DNA of 64,000 nucleotides from assembly GCF_048564905.1 (NCBI RefSeq), contig NC_133006.1, positions 14,468,501 to 14,532,500 of the forward strand. Reading direction: 5' to 3'. Below the pieces are notes generated by a model, which was not told the DNA's origin, ran no database searches, and saw only the letters and a program-made list of their open reading frames with translations. Of the stretch, positions 10,821 through 22,179 are shown piece by piece (the first letter of the stretch is position 1; every line of letters starts with the position of its first letter). This DNA comes from Vicugna pacos (Eukaryota; Chordata; Mammalia; Artiodactyla; Camelidae). The translations under genes were made by a program, and so were the position numbers.

Positions 10821-13025
10821 ACAGTAATGAGCTCTGGGTACATTCAAAGAGCTGCTGATGACATCTATCTAGGACATTGCAGAGGGCATTAGCAGAATCA
10901 CTAGGACCCAAAATTTTGGGCTCACATCAGGTCTGCTTTACTTACGTATTTTTATCGCAGATGCAGACAACTGACCAAATCATACTATCATCATTGTTCT
11001 GTTAAAGGCCCCCTTTAATGATACTTTTCTATTTTTTTCTCCTTCACCCTCGATCTCCACTCCCATTTCCCACCATCCCCAAACCCCTGCCCTCAGACCC
11101 TCATTCTATGTGCTTGATATAGGTCTTGGAATACGCATCTTTGTCTACTGAGTCATGTTGTTTTCTGCATGTTTTATAGTCTATATAAATAGTGTTAGGC
11201 TGCAACTCTCCTCTGTGCTTTACTTTCTGTGTGTTAGACATTGTATTTACAGACTTGTTTGTAGAGATGATCTGAGGCATAGAATCCTTCAGAAAGGAGT
11301 CACATTTGTCTGCTGGGTGCCTGGAGCGCTAGTAATACAGACTCATTTACTTTAATTTTAAGGACTGAGTGATTGGAAACTTGAGTTGTCTTCTGGTTTA
11401 CCCCTACCTCCTAGCGTATACAGCCCTCTTGGGGTGCCTGCCCAGGGAGAAAGGGTTCATTAAGTCCCACCCCTTGGTAACCCTGAAGCTCTAATCCATG
11501 TCCTCTTAGTCCACAAGGCTGTCAGAAGAGTTGTTTAGCTTCTTGGACTCTCAGCTGACCCACCCCTTAATGGGCAAACACCCTTAGGGGGAAAATGGCC
11601 CCGAATGCCACTCTTACTTTTCTAGGTCTCAGTCGTGGTCCGAAACTATTTGCTATCTTGTTAGCTCCCTGATGCCTTCAAGTAGATTTTTAAACTATTT
11701 TGTCCAGCTGTTCTAGTTTTTCCCAGTGGGACCATCGGTCTAACTCACTTAATCTGCCATTATTAACTCTTACTTACTTAACTCTTTAAATGTCATAAAC
11801 ACAAGGAAATCTGAAATCATGTTCTTCGAAAGTCCCTGTAAAAATATACCACATTGCCTTGAACCTTCTTAAACAGAGACTGACTGTAATCCAGTTTTCC
11901 CCTGAAGACTCAGGGTCCCCATTAAGCATATCCTCTATTGTAACTGAAACATGGTGATGCCTCTAGAAACTGGGGTATGTAATTTTCTTTGCCGCTGCTC
12001 TGAATTCTGAGTTTTTGGGTCTCCCTTCTATTGTTTGAATCTTCACTTTATACCTTTTGCTGTCAGTGAAAATATCCTTAACACATTATTCCCCATTCTG
12101 ACTTTAAACCTTTAATACATATGTAAGTTAGATAGGCAAGTATGCTAGAACAGTGTGTAAGGTAAGAGCAAGTAGGCTCTGATTCCGGCAGGGAAAAATA
12201 GATCAGTAAAGCTCTAAAGTTTGTCATACTCTTGTCAGACAATTTTCAGGACCATCCTTAGTCTCCTCAGAAAGCTTTTGATCTTAGATCTCAGTCTAGG
12301 TGGTTGAGGTTCTCAAACATGTGGGCTCTGGATAACTGAAGTGCTGCTGCACTTGCTCTGATTTAGGTGCCCCCACTGGGAGCAGGAAGTCTGGGGGCAT
12401 GACCAGTGTCCTAAAGCAGCTCAGGGGCTTTGGCCGGTGCTAGGCTGCCTTGTCTTTGTTTCCGAGGCTCCACCCTGTCTCCTGGCCAAGAAGACTCAAG
12501 AAATCCTGGCAGAGAATGCTGTTCCCTGCTGCCCTGCAGAGATGACCACTTCACAGAGAGCAGAGGGAGGAAGGAGGAGAAAAGCGAAAAGAAAGGTCCT
12601 CTTTCAGGCTTAAGATGATGTGGAGTGGCTGTCCGACGGCCTGCCAAGAGCTGACTCACTGGGCTGGGACAAGGCACTACAGGTGCACTCAGGCCAGCAG
12701 ACAATAGGCGTCTGTTGCGAACGGCCCCACACCCGAGGCAGAACCGGGGGCAGGTGGACTCAGCCCCGGCGGGAGTGTAGGGGCTGGAAGGACGGGCTTC
12801 CCAGGGCCTGGCTCTGAGCATTCACAACCATGAGGACCCTGTGATTTCATGGCCAAGGACAGGAACCCTGGACCAGGAGTCCAGAGACCCAGAGCAGCCT
12901 CTAATGTGGGCCTCATCCTAATCTCCAAGCTCTAAAGTTCTGGTTCCAACTGCTGCTAGTATGCTCTGTGATCTCTGTGATGTCAGACAGGGCATACACA
13001 CTTTCCAAGCCTCATTTTACCACTT
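10820..13025. other. Unassigned, AT-rich then GC-rich
   Basis: 10980-12380 is AT-rich and reads like degraded repeat DNA. TTTATAGTCTATATAAATAGTG (11173-11194) and the 11690-11760 block resemble L1-associated wording, but I cannot assign a family. 12410-13025 is GC-rich and unassigned. No exon seen. Confidence 0.35.
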
Positions 13026-13029
13026 TCTG

Positions 13030-13215
13030 AGTGAATCCTTTACCCGTGGCATCTCTTCTAATCTTTACCTACTTTGAAGTAGGTGCCATTATTAGTCCTA
13101 TTTACAGATGAGGAATCTGAGGCACAGATGGCCCAACGCTGCACAGCTGAGAACTAGGTTTCAGAGCCAGAGCTGTGTGAGTCTGGAGCCCATGCAAAGC
13201 CCTGAGTCATGCAGC
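13030..13215 (-). repeat. MIR SINE
   Basis: Antisense order: TAGGTGCCATTATTAGTCC, then TTTACAGATGAGGAATCTGAGG, CACAGCTGAGAACTAGG and GTCTGGAGCCCATGC. Confidence 0.9.
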
Positions 13216-13534
13216 CACCTAAATGGACCAGGCCCCAATGCTTCACATCTTGGTAAATATAGGGCCTGCTCTAGGGGTCTGGCAGAGGCAATAGGAGTGG
13301 GATGGTTAGGAAGCTTCCTGGAAGAGGGGGAGATTGAGCATCTCCTAGCACAGGGACAGGCAGCAAAGGAAGTGAGGGCTGGTGGGCAGCTGGGAGCTGA
13401 GGCTTGGATTCTTAGCTGACTCCTGCATTCGGCAGATGAAGGGTAGGGGTAAGAAGGATGGGGAGGGAGACTTACTTTTGCCTCTTTTTGGCCTTGGGGG
13501 CAGTGACCTGAGATCCAGGGCAGGCTGCTCACTG

Positions 13535-13690
13535 CTCGGCTCATTGCCAGCTGTGTGATCTTGGGTAAGTTCTAGAGACTTTCCAGACTCCAGTTTCCTC
13601 ATCTGTTAAACGGGAATTATAACATGGACTCACGAGGTTGTTAACACAGTGAGATTTGGTGACTGCAGTGATTGATGCAGAGGCTGAGCA
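13535..13690 (+). repeat. MIR SINE
   Basis: Sense order: CCAGCTGTGTGATCTTGGGT, then CCAGTTTCCTCATCTGTTAA, GGGAATTATAACA and CGAGGTTGTTA. Confidence 0.88.
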
Positions 13691-13699
13691 CAGTAGCAA

Positions 13700-14325
13700 T
13701 ACCCCTCGCCTCCACCATCTCGTCTCTGGGCTGAGGCCTCATGTCCCTCATCCTTCCTCAGAGCCCTCCTTGTTGGAGTCTCTGATGTCCTCCGTGGCCC
13801 AAGCCATCCCTCCCCATCGGAGTGAACTTCCTGAGTAGCCAGCGTTTTCTTACCTTGTCCTCCTCTTGCCTCCTGTCTTCAGTGTGTCCCACACTCTGTA
13901 GCCTGTGCTCTCTGACTGCTCTGCCTGTGGGACTCCATCTGGGGCCTCCGAAGCACACTTTCTCTGCCTTTGCCCCAGTGGCAGGAGATGAGATGTAAAC
14001 ACCCCGGAACTGAGTGTCTGGAGACCTGGGTTCAAGGCAGGCACCCTCATTTTAACGGTTGGGGCAGCCCTCAGCCCTCCCTGGGGCTTCCTATCTGAAA
14101 AGTAAAGTTGTTTGGGGGCCTTCTCCCAGGGGACCTCATGGTGAGCTGAGGTGGCTCCAGTTCGTGGCTGTAATCCCTGGAGAGGGAGGGGTGGGTGAGG
14201 CTGGGCAGGCAAAGATGGAGAGAGAGCTGCCCTCCCTTCCTCCTCTCGCTGCCCCTCCCTCCCTCCCTCCTCCTGTCCAGAGGACTCCCAGGGTCCTTTG
14301 CCTGAGAAAAAAACTGTCTGCCCTC
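13700..14325. other. GC-rich unique sequence with a C/T-rich patch
   Basis: A CCTCCCTCC-rich stretch lies at about 14225-14275. No exon or repeat family recognised. A 206-codon minus-strand open frame covers this region and is treated as chance. Confidence 0.35.
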
Positions 14326-14329
14326 CCTT

Positions 14330-14510
14330 TCCCAAGGACGGGGCTTGATAAGAAATTAGGTGAGCAAACCCAGTCTGCATGTCAATCCTTCCCTGCTCTG
14401 AGGGGCAAGGAGGTGGGCAGAGTGAGCATCCAGCCCCGGGAGCAGTCATGTCTAGACCTCCTGCTATCAAGGCAGCAAATGATTAGCCAATTAGCCTAGA
14501 GGAAAGCAAG
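14330..14510. promoter_or_regulatory. Candidate distal regulatory island
   Basis: Contains CTTGATAAGAAATTAGG at 14344-14360 (GATA-like plus homeobox-like) and AATGATTAGCCAATTAGCC at 14478-14496 (two TAAT-type cores and a CCAAT-type site). It is less GC-rich than its surroundings. Inference from site density only. Confidence 0.25.
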
Positions 14511-14799
14511 TCTGGCTCCTGGGGGCTCTGGGCTGCATCTCTCAAAAGAACAGAGGCTTCTGGGAGTACTGGTTAGGGTAACAGGGACAGCTACGGGGCC
14601 ATGACGAGAGCCCATCGGGTGCCCACAGGAGAGGGGCTCTTGTCTGACATTTACAAGGGAGGGGATGGTGGGGAGGGGCCCAGCCCTCAGTAGCCCAGCC
14701 TCCTGTGTACAAGCCCTGCGATGGCAGAGGGGACTCGGCACACAGCCGGTGCTGGCTTACAGTCAACTGCTGGCATTATTACTACTGCTGTTGTTGTTT

Positions 14800-14935
14800 C
14801 TACCATGTACTGAGCATCTGTGATGCGATGTTATCCCCATGAAGTCACATTGTTAACCTCACTTTAAAGATGGGGAGAAATTGAGTGGAGATTCAAACTC
14901 AGGTCTCCAAAACCTGGTCTCTCAAATATTAAACT
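14800..14935 (-). repeat. Degraded MIR SINE
   Basis: TACTGAGCATCTGTGATGCG, then CTTTAAAGATGGGGAGAAATTGAG and GATTCAAACTCAGGTCTCC: antisense MIR order with gaps. Confidence 0.6.
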
Positions 14936-14944
14936 TTTCTGTGT

Positions 14945-15090
14945 TTGTGCCACCTGGGTCATCTGGGGCATTTGTTTCAGATGCAGGTTTCCCAACCACC
15001 CTAGGCCTGCTCAATCAGGACTCCTTTGTAGTGGGGGGACAGTCCCAGGAAGCTGCGTTCTCAGTGAGCCCCTCACCACCAGAACACAGC
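14945..15090 (-). mobile_element. MER5A-like hAT-Charlie fragment
   Basis: CACCTGGGTCATCTGGGGCA, ATGCAGGTTTCCCAACC, GGCCTGCTCAATCAGGACTCC and AGGAAGCTGCGTTCTCAGTG follow the reversed MER5A consensus. Non-autonomous DNA transposon, degraded. Confidence 0.65.
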
Positions 15091-15094
15091 TGAC

Positions 15095-17235
15095 TGCATG
15101 CGGGAGGTCTGTGAGAAACTCGGCCCTGAGACCCTCCCTCACCTCCTCCAGTGTGCCCTAGAGGCTTCCTGGGGCAAGGGAGTGCCACTCCTTTGGGGGA
15201 CGAGAGTTCCCCTCAGCCACTTCCCCTTCTCATCCATTGAGGAGCACTCGGTACCTCTGACGTCCCTCCAGAGGCATGGAAATGGTGGAGGGCGGGCAGG
15301 CAGGCAGCTTCCCCGGCAGAGGGGCTCACCAGCCTCATCTCGGCCCAGCTGGCAGCCCTGGCATCATGAATTGCTTCTCTGTATCTGTGACGAGGAAGGC
15401 CCAAAGGGGCCACCCAGATCCCAGGAGAGGTCAAACCTTCAGGCCAATGGGTTACTGGGCCACTTGTGTCCACGGTCAGCTCAGTCAGGCCTGTTTCTCA
15501 TCAGCCTCTCCGGGCCTTAAGGAAACCGAGGTTTGAAGCTGGACAGCAGCCTTGTGGTTTGGAAGTAAGGGGAAGCCAAGTCCTCAAGTTCCCAGGGTCT
15601 CTGTATTCATACGCCTGCACAGGCACCACAAGCACAGATAAACAGACACGTGTGGCTCAGCAGACACACATGCAGCACGCAAACACCCACATGCGTGTGC
15701 GCTCAGGACTGCAGGTCTGAGAGGGAGCCCTGGGCTCAGCCTTTGGCAGCTAGGGAGATAGGAGGGCCTGGTCTGAGGAGGCCTCACCTGGCTGATCCAA
15801 GCTTCTCCCAGCTCCCACCCTTCCTCGTCAGACTAATTGGCCCCCAGGACAGGGAAGGCCATGGGCTTCGGCATCAGCTCTGAAAGGTTCTCCCTTTCGT
15901 ACCTGACCCTTAGGGGCTTTCAGGCTGATGTGGCAGTTGGGGGCGGGGGCTCATGAGGTGTGAGAAGCCTCCTCTGTCTTCTGTTCCCACACAGTGAAGA
16001 ACAAGGGTGCCAAGGATCACTCATCTGGCCTGTGCTGGTCTTACGGGAGTGGGCCAGTGCTGGTCTTACGGGAGTGGGCCAGGCAGTCCCGGGTCAGATC
16101 CGACCTCAGACCTGAACCAACCCCTGAGCGGTGCCTTCTCCCCGGTTAACTTCAGAGATAGGAGCTGACTTCCTCCTGGGGTCCCACCACCCTGGGCCAG
16201 GGGACGAGGGCATCAGGGCCTAGGGCCGTGAACACAGACCTGGCCATTTGACCCTGCCTCTATGGGGGGTGAGCCCAGCTGACTTGGGTTGGGTCATCTC
16301 ACCCCAGCCCCCACTTCCCCACTTGGATTTGGGGGCCCATGGGCTACCACCAGCCACAACCAGCTTCAACAGCTCCTTGGAGGCTGGGGCTTCCATCCTT
16401 ACATGGACACGCAGGGCCAGGATAGTGGCAGGTGCACAGCAGGTGCTCAGCGTACATGGAGTATGCCAATGCACCCTTTTTGCTCCCAATCCTTTTATTT
16501 CTCTGTGTTCGGTTTCTTTCTCCCTTTCCTTCCCTTCCCATGTCTCAGACCTGGGACATCCCCAGCACTGATGAGCCTGCACAGGACCCCCAGGGAGGGG
16601 CATAACTTGAGCTTCCAGTGGTTTCCCCATCAGGAGCCCACTTTCCAATCAATCCCTGAGATAAGGTTCTATTTCCCATCAGCCCCTCTGGGCCTTCTGG
16701 CCACTGAGGCTTGAGGCGGGCCAGCAGGATATTTACTTCTGGAGACGATTTTCCTCAGAAGGGATCAGCACTTCCGTCACGGTCGTCACAGGCAGAACCC
16801 CTGCCCTGGCCGTACTTGACTCTGGCCCTCTGCCAGCCCTCAGCACCCACCCTCTTCCTGGTCTGAGGGCCGCCCTCCTTGGCCAGCTCAGGGAGTCCTG
16901 CACTGGTCTGTTCCGGGCCAGTGCTGAGGAGATTTCAGGCTCTGCCTGCCAGGGGCAGACAGTCTGGCCTGGAAGATGCCAATTTTCCAAGAGAGGTGGG
17001 CCTCAGGCAGTGGACTAAGGCTCCGGAGAGCTGGGCAGACAAGGCCAAGTGCAAGTCCCTTCACTCAAAGGACTGTCTGTCACAGGGCCCTCGCGCAGGA
17101 CAAGGGGCAGGTGGTGGGGCTGAGGCTGTGCACAAACCCTCAGGGGTGGGTTTGGAAGCTCAGCCTCTGTCCCCAGCTGCGTGGGTTTCATTTTGGATCT
17201 GAACCTCACGAACTAAAACCTCGGGGCACACAGGA
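15095..17235. other. GC-rich unique sequence
   Basis: Includes a degenerate CA/TG-rich patch at 15610-15710 and a 25-bp tandem duplication at 16031-16080. The string CTTCTGTTCCCACACAG near 15979-15995 resembles a splice acceptor, but no coding exon follows it. No repeat family recognised elsewhere. Confidence 0.35.
16031..16080 (+). repeat. 25-bp tandem duplication
   Basis: Two adjacent copies (16031-16055 and 16056-16080) of a unit ending CTTACGGGAGTGGGCC, identical except for the first base. Confidence 0.97.
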
Positions 17236-17239
17236 CCTC

Positions 17240-17370
17240 TGTGAAACGTGGAGGGTAATAGCTCTGCCTGGTGGAGTTGTTTTCAGAATTAAATGAGTTT
17301 CTTATGTAAAACACTTAGGAGAGTACCTGGCACATAGTAAGCCCTCAATTGACATTAGATATTATTGTCA
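17240..17370 (+). repeat. MIR SINE, 3' half
   Basis: AGAATTAAATGAGTTTCTTA, then AAAACACTTAGGAGAGTACC and TGGCACATAGTAAGCCCTCA. Confidence 0.85.
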
Positions 17371-17429
17371 CAGAGCGGAGTAAGCCGAAACCCACCCTAA
17401 AGGGCTTTAATTGACTGTTGACATTTGGT

Positions 17430-17545
17430 TTCCTCCACTGGACTCTGAGCTCCCCAGGCCCTTTATCTCCTATGCCTGGCACATCTCAGGGACTCAAAAA
17501 TACGTGTTGAAAGGATGAACACACGAACGAGTGAATGAGGGAGAG
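17430..17545 (+). repeat. L2 3' end fragment
   Basis: CTGGACTCTGAGCTCCCCAG, then CTATGCCTGGCACATCTCAG and GTTGAAAGGATGAACA. Confidence 0.8.
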
Positions 17546-17869
17546 TAAGGCATCAAGAAGGGAGGCCTCTCAGCAGAGCAGCACCTAGGGAAAGGGCCCC
17601 ACAGAGGTGGGGAGCAGAGCCTCGGAGGCTGGGAGGCCTCTGTGGGGCTGGTGTCAGGGTAGGCTGGCAAGGAGAGGCGCCCAACCAGGCCTGAGGGGAC
17701 AGGGAGGAGAGGGCAGCTGGAGGCAGGCCGAGCTGGCTGTAGCCTCCCACACAGGCTGGCCGGACGTGTCCCCTGTCCTGGGTCTCAGAGGTCTGGGGCT
17801 GGATGGAGCTGCTTCTGAGATGAGGATGGGTGGGAAAAGGGCAGGGAGAGGCAGCCAGGTTTCAACTCA

Positions 17870-18010
17870 AACCCATCTTCCACCCAGACATTCATGGGCC
17901 ATTTATGGAGCCTGGAATTCTGTTGTCATTGAGAGAAAAACCAGCCTCTTTCCACAGACCCCTCAACTGGTGGAGAAGCAAGTGTTGGAGATAAGGGGAT
18001 TTTAAACAAA
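17870..18010. other. Unassigned segment, possible conserved element
   Basis: ATTCATGGGCCATTTATGG and TTAAACAAATCC sit in a less GC-rich stretch. Nothing diagnostic. Confidence 0.2.
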
Positions 18011-18049
18011 TCCACTCCCCGACAGGAGACTTAAAAGAGGAAAACTTTG

Positions 18050-18155
18050 TGAATTCTCTCTCTCTCTCTCAGCTTCTCTCTCCTCTTTCCCTCCTTCTTT
18101 CCTTCCTACTCTCCTTCTCTTTTGTCCTCCTTCTTTCCTTTCTTTTTTTTTAAAA
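18050..18155 (+). repeat. Polypyrimidine tract
   Basis: About 105 bp of almost pure C/T on the plus strand: (TC)n, then CTTTCCCTCCTTCTTTCC and a T run. Confidence 0.95.
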
Positions 18156-18265
18156 TTCTGTCTTTATTAACAAGCCTCCAATCAAAACAAAGTAAGACAA
18201 AAGCTGCCTCCCACACCCCATCACGGTGTCATCCTGTGCTGAACACTGAGGAACTATAAAAGGGT

Positions 18266-18288
18266 TTATTGACCCAAAGAGTCAATAA
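18266..18288. other. Short perfect inverted repeat
   Basis: TTATTGAC (18266-18273) and GTCAATAA (18281-18288) are exact reverse complements around a 7-bp loop. Adjacent ATAAAAGGG copies flank both sides. No U-run follows, so it is not a pol III terminator. Confidence 0.8.
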
Positions 18289-18534
18289 AAGGGTCACCCT
18301 GTCCATTCTTCTGCCCCCCACTTGTAACTGCATATAAATCTCCACAGGTGATGCCCTGTTTCCCTCAGAGGTGCCCTGTGGCCTCTGCTCTGGCCCCTAC
18401 CTCTGTCTAGCCATCAGACCGAGCTCTAGGGAATGATCCCCGGGCAACAGAAGGCCCAATGCTAAGTGCTGACCACTGACCCACAGAGGAGATGAAGATG
18501 AGCTGGGCGCAGGTCAGGCTGGATGGTGGGGAAG

Positions 18535-18635
18535 GTGTCACTGAAGGGGAGGCACAGCCCTGTCCTCAGGGACCCCCCAGTCAGAGGGGAGACACAGCCC
18601 TGTTCTAGGAAGTCCCCAGTCTGAGGGAGTAGGTA
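18535..18635 (-). repeat. L2-tail minisatellite, 2 units
   Basis: Two head-to-tail units of 39-40 bp. On the minus strand each begins CAGACTGGGG or CTGACTGGGG and ends GGGCTGTG(T/C)CTCCCCT. Confidence 0.75.
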
Positions 18636-18639
18636 GATA

Positions 18640-19410
18640 ATTGCACCACAGATATGAATCTGTTTTTTACTTTTGGTGCAGAATAGCCGGATGTTGGGTG
18701 GGATGGGACCCCCAAATCTGTATCACCAAGTGGGTGAGAATGTGTGTGAAGCTGTCAGGTCAATGGGCAGTTGGGGAAATCTGTCTTAGTTTCCTCTATC
18801 CCTTCTCTGTCCCCAGCCTGACTGACCAACAGGTAGGGCCAGTGGAATCCAGTGACTTCTTGGGGCAAGGGAGAAGCAAGAGGTTAGGAGAGGCCTGCTG
18901 AGTGGCTCTCTGGTGTCTGGCAGGCAAGTGACCATAGGAGATAAGGGGCAATCAAGCCAGCTCATTTAGTGGAGAGCCTGTCGGTGCCAAGCTGAGCCCT
19001 GCACGGCCCAGGATGTGTGTGGGGAGGTGGGGGAGTGGGCACAAGGTCAGGGCTGGTGGACAAGAGGCCTTCCGAGGCGGCCCCCAGTTCCTCCTGTCTC
19101 TGTCCAGGTGGAAACATTCCCATTCCCTGACACCAGAGCATCTCCAGTGGGACCTCATTAAGATGGAGATGGTGGGAAGGGAATTGAGGTGGGCGCTTAA
19201 CTCCTCCCTGGTCACATCATATTGAGTGCAAGCTGACTGGCAGCTGACATGTCCTTTGGGTCCTCATTGAAGCTCCTGTGAATTTGAGGCCTGAGGGAGG
19301 CTTCCAGGGGAAGAAAAGTGTGAGCCTCAGGGCGGCGGAGTTGGCTGTTGCCTTTCCAGGACAGGAAGATCCCCTCTGGGGCCCGGATGATGAGCTGGGA
19401 TTGCTACCAT
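18640..19410. other. Unique sequence, no gene seen
   Basis: No repeat recognised. Open frames are short and without domains. Confidence 0.35.
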
Positions 19411-19414
19411 GCAT

Positions 19415-19570
19415 TGCATTTGCAAAATCCAAAACTGGGAAGACACTTGTGGTACAGAAGGGGAAACTGAGGCTCAAGGAGGGGAAATTGAGGCTCACGG
19501 AGGGGAAAGGCCTTGCCTAGGGTTACACAGCACTTGAAAATTGCCAGCTGTCTCCCTGCTCCAGGCTGCA
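19415..19570 (-). repeat. MIR SINE carrying an internal 21-bp tandem repeat
   Basis: Antisense MIR (GGGGAAACTGAGGCTCA, then CCTTGCCTAGGGTTACACAG). The GGGGAAACTGAGGCTCAAGGA module occurs twice in full, with one or two changes, plus a third partial copy. Confidence 0.8.
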
Positions 19571-19599
19571 CAAGCAAAGCAAAATCAAGCTTCCACTCT

Positions 19600-20590
19600 G
19601 CTTTGTGCACGCGTACACTCGTGTATGTGCATGTGTGCCGTGGGGTGTGCTCTGCAGGCCCAGAGACAGCAGCCGGGCCCTGGAAGGGGTCCCAAGCCCA
19701 GCCCTGTGCAGGCCCCTGACCCTCTGGTCAGAGGAGGCAACCCACATGGGATGGCCCCCAGACTTCCAGGCGACGCTCACTCATCACTCCATTAGTGCTC
19801 TAACCGACAGTCTGCAGGCGGTTCTCATTCTGTTCTGGCGCTCCCCTAGGCCCTGCAAGAGCAAGGAGGACACAGCTCAGCTTACGGGTCCTCAGGGACC
19901 GCCTGGCTCACAGCAGCTTCAGCCAGAGCACAATATGGTCAGGCAAGCAGATTGGCTCTCGGGAAAATCACATCATCCTTTACCAGGCAATGCTGCAGAG
20001 AAACACTGAGATGGTCTGCAGCTGGGCATGGTCCCTGCCCTGTCTTCCCTTCCAGAAGGGGGAGCAAAAGGCATGGGGACAGCCAGCTGGGGGGAGGGGA
20101 GCAATGACATAAATCAAAATGCTTGAAATGAATATGGATAGGAGCATGCTTTATGAAAACATGCACAAATAGGCATGCAAATCTACCCCAGAGTGGGGAG
20201 GACACGTGCAAATCAGGGCTCCAGAAAGTCCTGACAATGAGGCTCTGTTCTAATGAACGGGACCCCGGGATCCCCACATATGCCCTTGCACAGAGCTTGG
20301 ATCTTCCTGCTCGACCAGAGTCCCAACTCTCCCACTCCATCCCTTCCCTCTGCATTGTGTGGTCTGGCCCCAGGTCACTCAGGGGCTGGGGCAAGAGCAC
20401 AGGTTGGCCCACTGCAGCCTCCCACAGGGCCTAGCTTCCCCCTGCCTGCCCCAGGCTGCACTGCTAAATGCCTTCCAACTCCTAACCACTGTCCCCCTCC
20501 CAATGGCTGGGAAGGGTCTGTGGCTGCCTGCCCCCCACAACCACAGTCTCTACCCAACGCTTGGCCTGCCCCCCAAAAGGGGACTCAAGA
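19600..20590. other. Unique sequence with a TG-rich patch
   Basis: A degenerate TG stretch lies at 19605-19655. At 20105-20195 an AT-richer island contains GCTTGAAATGAATATGG and ATGCAAAT (an octamer-type word). No exon recognised. Confidence 0.3.
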
Positions 20591-20594
20591 CACT

Positions 20595-20715
20595 GGTCTG
20601 TCCATTAGAGAGATGGCCTCCTCCAAGGACACTCCTGTTGTTTCCAGCAATGCCCAGCACACAAAAGATGCTCAGTAACAGATGCATGGTGGAATAAATG
20701 AACACACAAACACAA
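20595..20715 (+). repeat. L2 3' end fragment
   Basis: AATGCCCAGCACACAAAAGA, then TGCTCAGTAACAGATG and GGAATAAATGAACA. Confidence 0.75.
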
Positions 20716-20804
20716 AATTTGAATGCAGAGTCACTTCCCTCTGGGGACTATCATGTTCCCATGCTGCTTCTTGCCCAGTATTTTTTGCAGCTGCTTGTGT
20801 ATTA

Positions 20805-20950
20805 GAGCTGAAATGTCCGTGCTCTTTTCTCATGTCCTCAACCAGCCTGAGCTCACCAAGGGTAGGAATGTATCTTGGTCCTCTCTTTTGTCTGGGAACA
20901 TTCCATGAAGGGCACTCACATCTTGGTTGACTCAATGAACATATGAACAT
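20805..20950 (+). repeat. L2 3' end fragment
   Basis: CTGAGCTCACCAAGGGTAGG and AATGTATCTTGGTCC lead to GGGCACTCACATCTTGG and a GACTCAATGAACA end. Confidence 0.7.
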
Positions 20951-20989
20951 GTGGTCTAAACATGCCTGCTTCCCTCTCCCCATCGCCAG

Positions 20990-21215
20990 GACCATGAGTG
21001 CCTGGAGGGTGCGGACAGGCTCCCTTGTCTGGAGAGCTCAGGGCCTGGCTCAGAGCAGGCACTCACTACACATGGGACAGACGGGTGCGTGACTGGGGAC
21101 CTCTGGGTCTCTGACCTGCTGACAGGTCTGTCATTCCTTTTAGACTATGAGGGGCTTGACTCCTGGGCAAATAAAGGGTGCAGTGAAGGGATGAACAAGT
21201 GAATGAACGAGTGAA
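20990..21215 (+). repeat. Two L2 3' end scraps
   Basis: 21020-21080 reads GGCCTGGCTCAGAGCAGGCACTCACTAC. 21140-21215 reads ACTATGAGGGGCTTGACTCC, then a GAAGGGATGAACAAGTGAATG end. Confidence 0.55.
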
Positions 21216-21589
21216 CCAATAGTGAGTCATATTGGGGGGTCTGAGGAGGCTGTTGTCTGCTGAATAGTGTCACTGTCCCCAGCCCAGGAGGCCCAGCATA
21301 CATATGTGTCCTGTGCTCAGATCTGAGCTCCTCTCCCAATTTGTCCCCTGGGACCTGCTCCAGAGTCCAAGCCTCTGCTCCTACACCACTCCTCATTCCA
21401 GCCCCCTCCAACAGCTTTCATCCCCCTCTCCAACTCTTCCTGTGGCCTTGAACCCACCTGTCCAGCTATTTGACTTAGAGCCCGATAGCCTCTAGGTGGC
21501 TTTTTTCCTGCCTTTCTTTGATGTTTCCAGGTCAAGTGCAGCTCTGAAGCCAGCCAGACTTTCTGAGCTTGGGTCTTCCTTCTGCTATC

Positions 21590-21730
21590 TACCAGAGGAC
21601 AGGAGACTGAAACTTCCCCAGCCTCAGTTTTCTCATCTGCAAAATGGGAATAATACCAGCTGTTAGGAGGATTAAGTGAGGTTCTAACTTGACTCCTGGA
21701 ATGGACCCAGGTGCTCAGTCAAGTACTCAG
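21590..21730 (+). repeat. MIR SINE
   Basis: CCTCAGTTTTCTCATCTGCA, then AAATGGGAATAATACCAGC, AGGAGGATTAAGTGAGG and AGGTGCTCAGTCAA. Confidence 0.88.
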
Positions 21731-22179
21731 TACTTGGGGCTTCCCCTTCCTCCCCTCCTTGTCACTGCCACCCCCCATGGGACCATGGTTTGCGGAGCCA
21801 AGGAGAGCCCCCCTACTTTCCAGGAACAGGAGTAAAGGACTCACTCCTGTAGGAAGTGGAGACCTGGAGCTGGCTTGGGAGGCCCCAGCCCAAGAGCAGA
21901 GAAGGAATCGGGACCATTAAAGCCAGAAAAGGAGAGGTGCCCTAAGAGAGATTAGGAACTGGAACCTACGAGTGAAGCATTCCAAAGGAACAGCTAAAAC
22001 TGAAACAAGAGAGCTTGAGGTTAGCTACAAGAAAGGACTTCCCAATAACGGAGGTTGAGGGAGAAAGCCCATTGGCTGTGGCAGGAACTGAGGCTTTTCT
22101 GCCTGACGTTTAGGGCTCTTTGAGAAAAAAATAGTTTGTATTTATCTTCTGCTTCCACGTTTTTAAAGTGTTTGCCTAA

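Noticed and set aside
13850-14470. 206-codon minus-strand open frame
   Set aside because: Pro/Gly/Gln-rich, low-complexity product arising opposite a C/T-rich patch. It also overlaps a plus-strand frame of similar quality.
15979-16020. Splice-acceptor-like CTTCTGTTCCCACACAG
   Set aside because: The following sequence has no supported coding frame or donor and runs into a recent tandem duplication.
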